Shown piece by piece: positions 1 to 7,745 of a DNA stretch of 64,000 nucleotides; position 1 is the first letter of the stretch, and each line of letters starts with the position of its first letter. The position numbers and the translations under genes are program-made. The notes under the pieces are model-generated. The model ran no database searches. It was not told the DNA's origin and saw only the letters and a program-made list of their open reading frames with translations. Source of the stretch: an uncultured Sulfitobacter sp. GTDB taxonomy: Bacteria; Pseudomonadota; Alphaproteobacteria; Rhodobacterales; Rhodobacteraceae. Location of the stretch: positions 310,001 to 374,000 of the forward strand of contig NZ_CANNBM010000001.1 in assembly GCF_947502895.1 (NCBI RefSeq). Reading direction: 5' to 3'.

Positions 1-332
1 TGTGCGGGAATGATCCTGTGACAGGTTTTTTCCGCGACGGACACTGCAACACCTGTGCTGCGGATCAGGGCAGCCATACGGTTTGCGCAATAATGACCGC
101 CGAATTTCTGGCGTTTTCAAAATACGTGGGGAATGATTTGTCCTCGCCCAACCCCGCCTTTGGTTTTGCGGGGCTGAAACCCGGTGATAAATGGTGCCTG
201 TGTGCGGGGCGCTTCATGCAGGCCGCCGAGGAAGGGTGTGGGCCAAAGGTGCATCTGGCCGCCACACATCTGCGCGCATTGGAAGTGGTGCCATTAGATG
301 TATTGCGCGCGCACAGTCTGGACGCAGCCTGA
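1..332 (+). CDS. DUF2237 family protein (5' end outside window)
   Basis: This is the C-terminal part of a small DUF2237 protein of unknown function. The frame is open to the window edge and reads CGNDPVTGFFRDGHCNT, so the GTG at 18 is internal and the true start lies upstream. Visible family marks are the GFFRDG, HTVCA, FSKYVGNDLS and GDKWCLC segments, including several conserved cysteines. The family is usually about 120 residues, so only some 15 residues should be missing. Its TGA overlaps the ATG of the next gene (TGATG), which suggests translational coupling. Family assignment is from recalled sequence. Confidence 0.8.
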   Translation, partial: CGNDPVTGFFRDGHCNTCAADQGSHTVCAIMTAEFLAFSKYVGNDLSSPNPAFGFAGLKPGDKWCLCAGRFMQAAEEGCGPKVHLAATHLRALEVVPLDVLRAHSLDAA

Positions 333-913
333 TGCATCGCGCGCTGCTCCTCGCTGCCCTTTGGGCGCTCCTCGCAGGGGTTGCGGCGGCGCAGGACATC
401 CGCGTGCAAGAGCAATCAAGGCTGGACCGGTTCGAGAGGTTGGCAGGCACAGCTTTGCTGGAGGCATTTGCACAGGGCAGTGCGGGCGATGTAGCAGCCC
501 TGACAACGGCCTTGTCCGGCACACCACAGGTTGCCTTTGACCCAAGTTTGCAGGGGGAGTGGCGCTGCCGCACGATGAAGCTGGGCGGCACGCCTGCGCT
601 GGTGGTCTATAGCAATTTCAAATGTCGCATGACGCTGGATAATACCGGCGTGACCTTTGAAAAGCTGTCAGGCTCACAGCGGACCTCGGGGCGGATCGAG
701 ATGCGGGACGGGCGCGCAGTCTATCTGGGCGTTGGGTATGTGGCGAGCGAGACGCCGCGGGCGTACAGCGATCTGGCTGCGGATTTTGAGGGTACAGGCA
801 CCATCACACCCGATGTCGCCGTGTTCGAACGGGTATCAGACACACGGGCGCGGCTGATGTTCCCCGCTCCCGTAAACGAGAGTGATTTCGACATCCTTGA
901 GCTTACACGTTAA
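332..913 (+). CDS. DUF4893 domain periplasmic protein
   Basis: A 193-residue exported protein of unknown function. I chose the ATG at 332 because it overlaps the upstream stop and gives a clear Sec signal peptide (MHRALLLAALWALLAGVAAAQ, with cleavage after AAA); a longer open frame starting at 191 runs through the upstream gene in another frame and is discarded. After the signal come a helical stretch ending TALSGTPQ, a W-x-CRTMKLGG segment with a second Cys about 20 residues later (probable disulfide), and a C-terminal region ending FDILELTR. This pattern resembles DUF4893 proteins of Rhodobacteraceae. No catalytic residue is evident. Confidence 0.75.
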   Translation: MHRALLLAALWALLAGVAAAQDIRVQEQSRLDRFERLAGTALLEAFAQGSAGDVAALTTALSGTPQVAFDPSLQGEWRCRTMKLGGTPALVVYSNFKCRMTLDNTGVTFEKLSGSQRTSGRIEMRDGRAVYLGVGYVASETPRAYSDLAADFEGTGTITPDVAVFERVSDTRARLMFPAPVNESDFDILELTR

Positions 914-949
914 GGCGGGCGGGGCACATGGCCCCTGCCCTCGTCTTGC

Positions 950-2182
950 TCAGGCGAATTCGCCCATCTCGAAGCCCAGCGCGCGGGCCACGGTGAAGAT
1001 GTCCTTGTCGCCACGGCCACACATGTTCATTACCAGCAAATGGTCTTTTGGCAGTGTCGGCGCGATCTTGATCACATGGGCAAGCGCATGCGACGGCTCC
1101 AGTGCGGGGATGATCCCCTCCAGCTCACAGCATTTCTGGAAAGCAGCCAATGCCTCGACATCAGTGATCGAAACATATTGCGCGCGGCCGATGTCATGCA
1201 GCCAAGCGTGCTCTGGCCCGATACCCGGATAGTCGAGACCTGCGGAGATTGAGAAACCTTCGAGGATTTGACCATCATCGTCTTGCAACAGATAGGTGCG
1301 GTTGCCGTGCAGCACACCAGGGCGGCCACCTGTGAGAGAGGCGCAATGCTCCATCTTGGCATTCACGCCCTTGCCACCAGCCTCGACACCGATGATGTTG
1401 ACCTCTTTGTCATCGAGGAAGGGGTAGAAAAGGCCCATCGCGTTAGAGCCGCCACCGATGGCCGCGATCAGCGTGTCGGGCAGACGGCCTTCGGCCTTTT
1501 CCATCTGGGTGCGGACTTCTTTGCCGATGATGCTTTGGAAATCGCGGACCATTGCGGGGTACGGGTGCGGGCCTGCAACGGTGCCAATGCAATAGAAGGT
1601 GTCGCGCACGTTGGTGACCCAATCGCGCAGCGCATCGTTCATCGCGTCTTTGAGCGTGCCACGACCCGATGTGACGGGAATAATCTCTGCTCCCAGCAGG
1701 CGCATGCGAAAGACGTTGGGGGCCTGACGCTCTACATCGTGGGCGCCCATGTAGACCACACACTGCAGACCGAATTTGGCGCAGACGGTGGCCGTGGCCA
1801 CACCGTGCTGGCCTGCACCTGTCTCGGCGATGATGCGTTTCTTACCCATACGACGGGCGAGAATTATCTGGCCCAGCACATTGTTGATCTTATGCGCACC
1901 GGTGTGGTTCAGCTCGTCGCGCTTCATGTAGATTTTCGCGCCACCCAGCTCTTCGGTCAGCCGCTCGGCGTGATAGAGGGGGCTGGGGCGGCCCACGTAA
2001 TGCTCCCAAAGGTCATCCATCTCGGCCCAGAATGTAGGGTCGGTTTTGGCAATGTCGTACTGGTCCTGCAATTCGAGGATGAGGGGCATCAGCGTCTCGG
2101 ATACGAACCGCCCGCCGAATTCACCAAAGCGGCCATTCTCGTCGGGGCCAGTCATGAAGCTGTTGAAAAGATCGTTTGCCAT
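950..2182 (-). CDS. trpB: Tryptophan synthase beta chain
   Basis: Catalyses the last step of tryptophan synthesis, joining indole (channelled from TrpA) to L-serine with PLP. The 410-residue protein has the family's usual length; the PLP lysine is in HTGAHKINN, the phosphate-binding loop is GGGSNAMG, and the N-terminal FGGRFVSETLMP is characteristic. I chose the ATG at 2182 (MANDLFNSF); the open frame continues 24 codons upstream without family similarity. It lies 93 bases downstream of trpF on the same strand. No trpA is present after it; the next gene is convergent. Confidence 0.97.
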   Translation of the reverse strand: MANDLFNSFMTGPDENGRFGEFGGRFVSETLMPLILELQDQYDIAKTDPTFWAEMDDLWEHYVGRPSPLYHAERLTEELGGAKIYMKRDELNHTGAHKINNVLGQIILARRMGKKRIIAETGAGQHGVATATVCAKFGLQCVVYMGAHDVERQAPNVFRMRLLGAEIIPVTSGRGTLKDAMNDALRDWVTNVRDTFYCIGTVAGPHPYPAMVRDFQSIIGKEVRTQMEKAEGRLPDTLIAAIGGGSNAMGLFYPFLDDKEVNIIGVEAGGKGVNAKMEHCASLTGGRPGVLHGNRTYLLQDDDGQILEGFSISAGLDYPGIGPEHAWLHDIGRAQYVSITDVEALAAFQKCCELEGIIPALEPSHALAHVIKIAPTLPKDHLLVMNMCGRGDKDIFTVARALGFEMGEFA

Positions 2183-2275
2183 TGCGCATATGCCTCTTGG
2201 AATATCTGTTGAGCATAGCAGTATCGCCCATGCAGAGAATGGTAAAGAAGCCAAAGACGCGCAGTTCAGCGGGAA

Positions 2276-2923
2276 TTAGGCCTCTTGCGCCGCGCGCACC
2301 AATGCTTGGATGAGAGCAGCATCTTTGACACCCGGGCTGCTCTCGACGCCAGAGGCCACATCCACCTGCCGTGCGCCTGTGCGACGGATCGCTTCGGCCA
2401 CATTGTCAGGGGTCAGACCGCCTGCAAGCATCCAAGGGCTGCGCCAGACGCGCCCTGCCAGCAGTTGCCAGTCAAACGCCAGACCGTTGCCGCCGGGCAG
2501 GTCCGCGTCTTTTGGGGGCTTGGCATCAATCAAAAGCTGGTCGGCCAAACCTGTATAGGCGTCGATTTGGGCAAGGTCCGCCTGATCTGCCACCCCGATG
2601 GCCTTCATCACGGGGAGGCCATAGCGCGCTTTGATCTGCGCCACACGCACCGGGCTTTCGCCGCCGTGGAGTTGCAGCATATCGAGTGGTACCGCACTGG
2701 TGAGCGCGTCGAGGAACGCATCATCGGCGTTTACGGTAAGGGCCACTTTGCAAATGCCCACTGGTACCGCGGCTGCGAGATCGGCAGCCTGCGGAAACTC
2801 CACAAAGCGTGGGGATTTGGGGAAGAAGGTAAACCCGACGTAGCGCGCGCCTGCCTCGGCGACAGCGCGCACATCCTCGGGTTTGCGCAAACCGCAAATC
2901 TTTACAGAAACATCAGATGACAT
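2276..2923 (-). CDS. trpF: Phosphoribosylanthranilate isomerase
   Basis: Third step of tryptophan synthesis: Amadori rearrangement of N-(5-phosphoribosyl)anthranilate to CdRP. The 215-residue protein is a normal single-domain TrpF barrel. The N-terminal VKICGLRKPEDV holds the catalytic cysteine, LQLHGGES follows at mid-length, and the C-terminal phosphate-binding region reads LAGGLTPDNV then DVASGVESSPGVKD with the catalytic aspartate. It starts 6 bases after the LapA-domain gene and precedes trpB, so ihfB-lapA-trpF-trpB are probably co-transcribed. Confidence 0.97.
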   Translation of the reverse strand: MSSDVSVKICGLRKPEDVRAVAEAGARYVGFTFFPKSPRFVEFPQAADLAAAVPVGICKVALTVNADDAFLDALTSAVPLDMLQLHGGESPVRVAQIKARYGLPVMKAIGVADQADLAQIDAYTGLADQLLIDAKPPKDADLPGGNGLAFDWQLLAGRVWRSPWMLAGGLTPDNVAEAIRRTGARQVDVASGVESSPGVKDAALIQALVRAAQEA

Positions 2924-2929
2924 GTCCGC

Positions 2930-3280
2930 TTAGCCGGCTTTGTCCAGCAGCGCGATGACTTCGTCCTTGCCTTCGTGCTTTTCGGCTTTCAGCTTGTCCA
3001 ACTCACGGTGCAAGCGGCGCAGTTCGCGCGCTTGTTTGGCCGCTTCGGCACGTTCACCGTATTCGCGTATCCATTCCCAAACGAAACCGATCAGCAGACC
3101 TGCCAGTACACTGCCGAGAATCACGACAAAGAGCGGCAGCTGAACCGAAGGGTTCATTGCAAAGAGGCCGGAGACCTCTGCTGGCAAGACCTGAAGCGAT
3201 ACCATCGCACGATTGGCCAGAGCCACAGAAATAAGGGCCACCGCGAAGATGGCGATACACAAGTAGCGGACGTAACGCAT
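2930..3280 (-). CDS. LapA domain (DUF1049) inner-membrane protein
   Basis: A 116-residue protein of the LapA/DUF1049 family. Two hydrophobic segments are visible (about residues 4-24 and 47-69), followed by a charged, coiled-coil-like tail rich in Arg, Glu and Lys (about 70-110). In E. coli the related LapA acts with LapB in controlling lipopolysaccharide synthesis; no LapB homologue is visible here, so function in this organism is uncertain. Its ATG overlaps the TAA of ihfB (TAATG), showing tight coupling. Confidence 0.85.
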   Translation of the reverse strand: MRYVRYLCIAIFAVALISVALANRAMVSLQVLPAEVSGLFAMNPSVQLPLFVVILGSVLAGLLIGFVWEWIREYGERAEAAKQARELRRLHRELDKLKAEKHEGKDEVIALLDKAG

Positions 3281-3564
3281 TAGCTTTTCCCGTTTAACCG
3301 ATCACGGAGCAGTTTGCCCGTTTTGAAGAACGGTACATGTTTCTCTTCGACATGAACAGTCTCGCCGGTGCGTGGATTGCGGCCCACACGTGCATCACGC
3401 TTCTTGACCGAAAATGCGCCAAAGCCGCGCAACTCGACACGGTCGCCTTTGGACATCGCGGTCGTAATCTCGTCAAATATGGTGTTTACGATCCGCTCGA
3501 CATCCCGTTGGTACAAATGCGGATTGTCGTCTGCGATCTTCTGGATCAATTCTGACCGGATCAT
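3280..3564 (-). CDS. ihfB: Integration host factor subunit beta
   Basis: A 94-residue DNA-bending protein that pairs with IhfA and acts as an architectural factor in transcription and recombination. It has the full HU/IHF fold: N-terminal MIRSELIQKIADDNPHL, the GFGAFSVKKRDAR beta region, and the RNPRTGETV arm containing the proline that inserts into the minor groove. The length is standard. It follows rpsA on the same strand, separated by about 267 bases that contain the rpsA terminator, so it probably has its own promoter. Confidence 0.96.
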   Translation of the reverse strand: MIRSELIQKIADDNPHLYQRDVERIVNTIFDEITTAMSKGDRVELRGFGAFSVKKRDARVGRNPRTGETVHVEEKHVPFFKTGKLLRDRLNGKS

Positions 3565-3768
3565 TCGTTTCTCCCCTGCGCATTATTGCGTCATTATGTC
3601 GCCACTATAGAAAAAATCGGCGTTTTTGAAAGTCACAGAACCGACCAAATCAAGCAGTTTATTGCATATTGACCCTCAGTTAGCCAAGTGAAGTACAACC
3701 AAAAGGCGATTCCTTAACAAACTAAGTCCGTCAACGCCGCAATTTTAACCTATCCCTAGCCGATTCGC
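3565..3768. other. Intergenic region upstream of ihfB
   Basis: No reading frame of interest is visible. The segment is more A/T-rich than its surroundings (runs such as AGAAAAAATC and TTTAACC) and lies between the rpsA terminator and ihfB, so it probably holds the ihfB promoter on the minus strand. I could not settle on -35/-10 hexamers. Confidence 0.4.
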
Positions 3769-3802
3769 AAAAAGGCCCCACGCGGTATGCGCAGGGCCTT
3801 TT
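3769..3802 (-). terminator. Rho-independent terminator of rpsA
   Basis: On the minus strand a stem AAGGCCC/GGGCCTT encloses a loop of about 15 bases and is followed by TTTTT. It lies about 30 bases past the rpsA stop codon. Confidence 0.85.
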
Positions 3803-3831
3803 GATATCTTCACTGCCTTTCGGCACTTCTA

Positions 3832-5508
3832 TCAATCGTCGCTGGTTTTCAGCGCGGCACCAAGAATGTCGCCCAGTGATGCGCCCGAATCGGAGGAGCC
3901 ATACTGCTCGACGGCTTCTTTCTCTTCAGCGATTTCACGCGCTTTGATCGAGACGCCCAGACGGTGTGCTTTTGTGTCGACATTGGTGATGCGCACATCA
4001 ACCTTGTCACCCACAGAGAAACGCTCGGGGCGCTGCTCGGCACGGTCGCGGGACAGATCGGAGCGGCGAATGAAGGCTTTCATGCCTTCATATTCCACTT
4101 CGATGCCACCGTCTTCGATGGAGGTCACAGCCACAGTCACAACAGAGCCGCGCTTCACGCCGCCCACTGCTTCTGCAAACTTGTCGCCGCCCACGCCTTT
4201 GATGGAGAGCGAGATACGCTCTTTCTCGACGTCGACTTCGGAGACAACTGCCTGAACCATGTCGCCTTTGCGGTAGTCCTGAATGGCCTCTTCGCCGCGC
4301 TGGTCCCATGAGAGATCAGAGAGGTGAACCATGCCGTCGATGTCGCCGGGAAGACCAACAAACAGACCGAATTCGGTGATGTTTTTGACTTCGCCTTCAA
4401 CTTCGGTACCTTCAGGGTGTGTTTCTGCAAACACTTCCCACGGGTTGCGCATGGTCTGCTTGAGACCAAGGGAAACGCGACGCTTGGCGCCATCGATTTC
4501 CAGAACCATGACTTCGACTTCCTGAGACGTAGACACGATCTTGCCGGGGTGTACGTTCTTTTTGGTCCAGGACATCTCGGAGACGTGAACCAGACCTTCA
4601 ACACCTGGCTCCAGCTCAACAAAGGCGCCGTAATCGGTGATGTTGGTCACGCGGCCAGTGTGCGAGGATTCCAGTGGGTACTTGGCAGCAACCAGATCCC
4701 ATGGATCTTCTTGCAACTGCTTCATGCCGAGGGAGATGCGGTGTGTCTCTTTGTTGATCTTGATCACCTGCACCTTGATCGTTTCGCCGATGGCGAGGAT
4801 CTCGGATGGGTGGTTCACACGGCGCCATGCCATGTCTGTCACGTGCAACAAGCCGTCTACGCCGCCAAGGTCCACGAACGCACCATATTCGGTGATGTTC
4901 TTGACCACGCCGTCAACTTCTTGGCCCTCGGTGAGGTTGCCAATGACTTCGGCGCGCTGTTCGGCACGGGACTCTTCGAGGATCGCACGACGCGATACAA
5001 CGATGTTACCACGGCGACGGTCCATTTTCAGAACCTGGAACGGCTGCTTGAGACCCATCAACGGGCCTGCATCGCGCACGGGGCGCACATCAACCTGCGA
5101 GCCGGGCAGGAACGCAACCGCGCCGCCAAGATCCACAGTAAAGCCACCTTTGACGCGACCAAAGATTGCGCCTTCGACGCGCTCTTCTGCTGCGTAGGCT
5201 TTCTCCAGACGGTCCCATGCTTCTTCACGGCGCGCCATCTCACGAGAGATAACCGCTTCGCCGCGAGAGTTCTCTACCTGACGCAGGAACACTTCGACTT
5301 CGTCGCCGACAGCAATTTTGGGAGCTTCGCCGGGATCGGCAAATTCTTTAAGCTCGACGCGGCCTTCCATCTTGTAGCCTACGTCGATAATGGCTTGGCC
5401 CGCTTCAATCGCGATCACCTTGCCTTTGACAACAGAACCCTCTTCGGGTGTGTCCATTTCGAAGCTTTCGTTCAAGAGTGCTTCAAACTCGTCCATCATA
5501 TTCGCCAT
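3832..5508 (-). CDS. rpsA: 30S ribosomal protein S1
   Basis: Binds mRNA on the small ribosomal subunit and is needed for initiation on most messages. The 558-residue protein has six S1 (OB-fold) repeats, with repeated phrases such as VKNITEYGAFVDLGG, VTNITDYGAFVELEPG and VKNITEFGLFVGLPG. I chose the ATG at 5508 (MANMMDEFEALL) because AAGGAT lies 8-13 bases upstream and the preceding frame has no family similarity. It is followed by a strong terminator and then ihfB. In many Alphaproteobacteria cmk lies directly upstream of rpsA; here cmk is about 4.7 kb away. Confidence 0.98.
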   Translation of the reverse strand: MANMMDEFEALLNESFEMDTPEEGSVVKGKVIAIEAGQAIIDVGYKMEGRVELKEFADPGEAPKIAVGDEVEVFLRQVENSRGEAVISREMARREEAWDRLEKAYAAEERVEGAIFGRVKGGFTVDLGGAVAFLPGSQVDVRPVRDAGPLMGLKQPFQVLKMDRRRGNIVVSRRAILEESRAEQRAEVIGNLTEGQEVDGVVKNITEYGAFVDLGGVDGLLHVTDMAWRRVNHPSEILAIGETIKVQVIKINKETHRISLGMKQLQEDPWDLVAAKYPLESSHTGRVTNITDYGAFVELEPGVEGLVHVSEMSWTKKNVHPGKIVSTSQEVEVMVLEIDGAKRRVSLGLKQTMRNPWEVFAETHPEGTEVEGEVKNITEFGLFVGLPGDIDGMVHLSDLSWDQRGEEAIQDYRKGDMVQAVVSEVDVEKERISLSIKGVGGDKFAEAVGGVKRGSVVTVAVTSIEDGGIEVEYEGMKAFIRRSDLSRDRAEQRPERFSVGDKVDVRITNVDTKAHRLGVSIKAREIAEEKEAVEQYGSSDSGASLGDILGAALKTSDD

Positions 5509-5900
5509 GTAGCGTATCGTATCCTTATAAAGTGTTTTCTGGCCGTGCGGTTGTCTCCGCCGGTCTTGGGTGAGCATTGGCCTGCGGGGTGGTGTTCCGG
5601 TCGGGATAAAGAAAGAGGGCCGGAAGACTCCGACCCCTGTATTAGATATCTCGCCCGAAGCCTGTTATCGCCCCTTAGACAAGCGCGCGTATAGGCCAAA
5701 GAGGCACTGCGCGCAAGCGATTTGGCCCCTTCTTATGCGGCATATACCCGCCTGCGGCCAAATCCGGCTTTCAACAATAACCCGCAACTAACCCTATTGT
5801 TGCCACGATCTGCCCCACTCATGCCCGAAACATAGTCCAAAAAGATTCAAATTGTTTTGATCGGCGCGGTCCAGCGCCACCATATTGAAGGATAGACAAT
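5509..5900. other. Divergent intergenic region, rpsA / acidic secreted protein
   Basis: This 392-base region carries the start signals of rpsA (minus strand, RBS AAGGAT) and of the plus-strand acidic protein (RBS AAGGAT just before 5901). A short inverted repeat TTCCGG/CCGGAA at 5595-5600 and 5620-5625 falls in the rpsA leader; its stem is only 6 bp, so I do not claim a regulatory role. No gene is visible. Confidence 0.4.
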
Positions 5901-7295
5901 ATGCTTGCTGTTGGAATTATCGCGATGCTCTCGCTTGGGTTGGTCGGAATTATGGGTGGTAGTGACGATGGAGACATTGAGCCGCAGGACCAGACAAACG
6001 ACGAAATGCTGGAGCCAGAAACGGAGGCCGAAGCCGATCCAGTGACGCAAGCGCCCGTCACTGAAACACCTGTCGCTGGCGAAGAAGAAACCGAGACGCC
6101 CGTTACCGAAGCGCCTGACACCACCGCGCCGGATAGCGAAGACGAGGAGATTGCCGAGCCCGTAAGCTATTCCCCGCCCCCCGATTTGCCGATTCCTGTC
6201 CTGTCTCTTGATGAAATGGTAACAGTTGTGACGCTCGACGGTGGCACGCTAAGTGATGATGCTGTTTTGGTCGAAGGTCCTGAAACAGGAGAAAACCAAG
6301 ACCGATCCTACATTGTCGAGCCTCCAGAAGATCTGCATGTCATTGATCTGGGGTATGACGCCGACACGACCTTTGCCGTAACCCCGAACGAGGACACCGC
6401 GTTGGTTATTGCCGCGCTGAATACCAATATTGCGGGCGGTGAGAGCGTCATCGTTTCGAGCACCGAAGATAAGGTGGACGGGGGCGGAAACGTCTTTTCA
6501 GAGACCGTGATTTCCAAAGAATACGCCAATAACGTGGATATTGTAATCAATATCGACCAGTCGCAGGTGGGCAGCCATGTCACCGAGATAGACCTGTCAA
6601 ACCCCGCAGATTCGCTTCACTTCGAATTCACGAATCTCAGAGGCTTTATGCACCTGATTACCAACGAGGTAGAGAGCGCAGACACAGGCGACAGCCTGAC
6701 CGATACCACACGGACGCTTTATGTGATCGAAACACCATTGGACGTGCGCTATCTGTCTGCGAACGAAATCAGCCGTATCATTGATGGCGATGGCGCTGTC
6801 GACAGCCAGACCAAACTGGTGGCCGAAGTGCATCTGGGCACCTCCAGCCTAACACAGGTAGGTGGCACCAACGGCACGCCTGTGACGTCACAGACTATTG
6901 TCGATTTCACCAATGACGACCCCGACATCAGCACTAATTTTTATTGGGCCTCAGAGGGTGAACATGATGGTGAGGATGTAACGCAAGAGGCCAGACCAGT
7001 GGCGCAGACCGGTGATATCATTCAATCCGAAACAGCCGATCAGACCGATCAGGGCCAGACCAGCACGCCTGTCGTCGTACCGACAGCGCCCAGCACGCCG
7101 ACAACGACACCTGTCGTTCAAGTAGAGACCACAAGCCCTTCGGCTGACGAAACGCCGACCACCGGATCACCTTTGACGTCAGAGGAGGTGACCCAGAACG
7201 AGATTGATCGGGCATTTGATATGTGGGATCGCGCCAACGACAATCTGAGCGGGGTGGATATTCCGCGGACCAACCTGCCCTCCTTTCTGACCTAA
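5901..7295 (+). CDS. Large acidic membrane-anchored or secreted protein, unknown function
   Basis: A 464-residue protein I do not recognise. It begins with one hydrophobic segment (residues 1-19, LAVGIIAMLSLGLVGIMGG), then a very acidic low-complexity linker with repeated T-P-V-T-E-A-P-like units (about 25-95). A more ordered middle follows (about 100-350) with phrases such as VVTLDGGTLSDDAVLVEGP and DIVINIDQSQVGSH. A second Thr/Pro/Ser-rich linker (about 375-435) leads to a short charged tail. It has a good RBS and stands alone. The composition suggests an extracytoplasmic, possibly Ca2+-binding or surface role; that is inference. Confidence 0.75.
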   Translation: MLAVGIIAMLSLGLVGIMGGSDDGDIEPQDQTNDEMLEPETEAEADPVTQAPVTETPVAGEEETETPVTEAPDTTAPDSEDEEIAEPVSYSPPPDLPIPVLSLDEMVTVVTLDGGTLSDDAVLVEGPETGENQDRSYIVEPPEDLHVIDLGYDADTTFAVTPNEDTALVIAALNTNIAGGESVIVSSTEDKVDGGGNVFSETVISKEYANNVDIVINIDQSQVGSHVTEIDLSNPADSLHFEFTNLRGFMHLITNEVESADTGDSLTDTTRTLYVIETPLDVRYLSANEISRIIDGDGAVDSQTKLVAEVHLGTSSLTQVGGTNGTPVTSQTIVDFTNDDPDISTNFYWASEGEHDGEDVTQEARPVAQTGDIIQSETADQTDQGQTSTPVVVPTAPSTPTTTPVVQVETTSPSADETPTTGSPLTSEEVTQNEIDRAFDMWDRANDNLSGVDIPRTNLPSFLT

Positions 7296-7330
7296 CGGTT
7301 CAGTCCGTCTTTTGAAGGCCGCTTTTTTAT

Positions 7331-7368
7331 CGGGTCTGAAGCGCTCTTTTCGGGGTGCTTCAGGCCCG
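7331..7368 (+). terminator. Candidate terminator after the acidic protein
   Basis: A 12-bp stem CGGGTCTGAAGC/GCTTCAGGCCCG with one G-T pair and a 14-base loop lies 36 bases after the stop codon. The T-rich stretch follows only about 15 bases later, so termination strength is uncertain. Confidence 0.5.
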
Positions 7369-7745
7369 TTCGGCGATTCTGCTTTGTTTTTTCTTTCCTA
7401 TTGGCGCCCGAGGTCAGTTGGGGTGCCTTGCGCCGCGAAGGTGCTTGGATCGCTGGTTGTTTGCGTCTCTAAATAGCTGCTGCCCCCATTTCGGTTCTTG
7501 GTAACACGCAGGCGTCCGTTCAGGAATTTGGCGGTGATGGTTCACGAGTGCCGTGACGCTTTCGCCCTTTTGCGAACTTTGATCTGGGTCAAAGCGCGAA
7601 TGATGCGTTTTTGTAGATTGAGGTCAGTCGCGCAGTTCTCTTCCTGTTTGGAATTACTCCCGTTCCAAAGGGTGGAGGGCTGCAAGACAAACCACTCAAG
7701 GCGCCTCTGGCTGCTGCCTTCACCCCTTCGGACCCAAAGGACTGC
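7369..7745. other. hemN upstream region
   Basis: About 380 bases without a gene. Apart from the FNR-type box reported separately, I see only T-rich sequence near 7382-7398 and an RBS (AAGGA, 7737-7741) for hemN. Confidence 0.4.
7579..7592 (+). promoter_or_regulatory. FnrL/FNR-type binding site upstream of hemN
   Basis: The sequence TTGATCTGGGTCAA matches the FNR-type consensus TTGAT-N4-(A/G)TCAA used by FnrL in Rhodobacteraceae. It lies about 155 bases before hemN, whose product is needed when oxygen is low, which is the expected setting for oxygen-responsive activation. Confidence 0.8.

Noticed and set aside
916..945. A terminator between DUF4893 gene and trpB
   Set aside because: The GGGCGGGGC/GCCCCTGCCC pairing is imperfect and no T run follows on either strand.
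1268..2212. A 314-codon open frame on the plus strand opposite trpB
   Set aside because: Antisense shadow of trpB, with no start signal or family similarity.
5595..5625. An S1-binding leader structure in the rpsA 5' region
   Set aside because: The inverted repeat has only a 6-bp stem with a 19-base loop.
4324..5694. A 456-codon open frame on the plus strand opposite rpsA
   Set aside because: Antisense shadow of rpsA; the sense frame has six S1 repeats.
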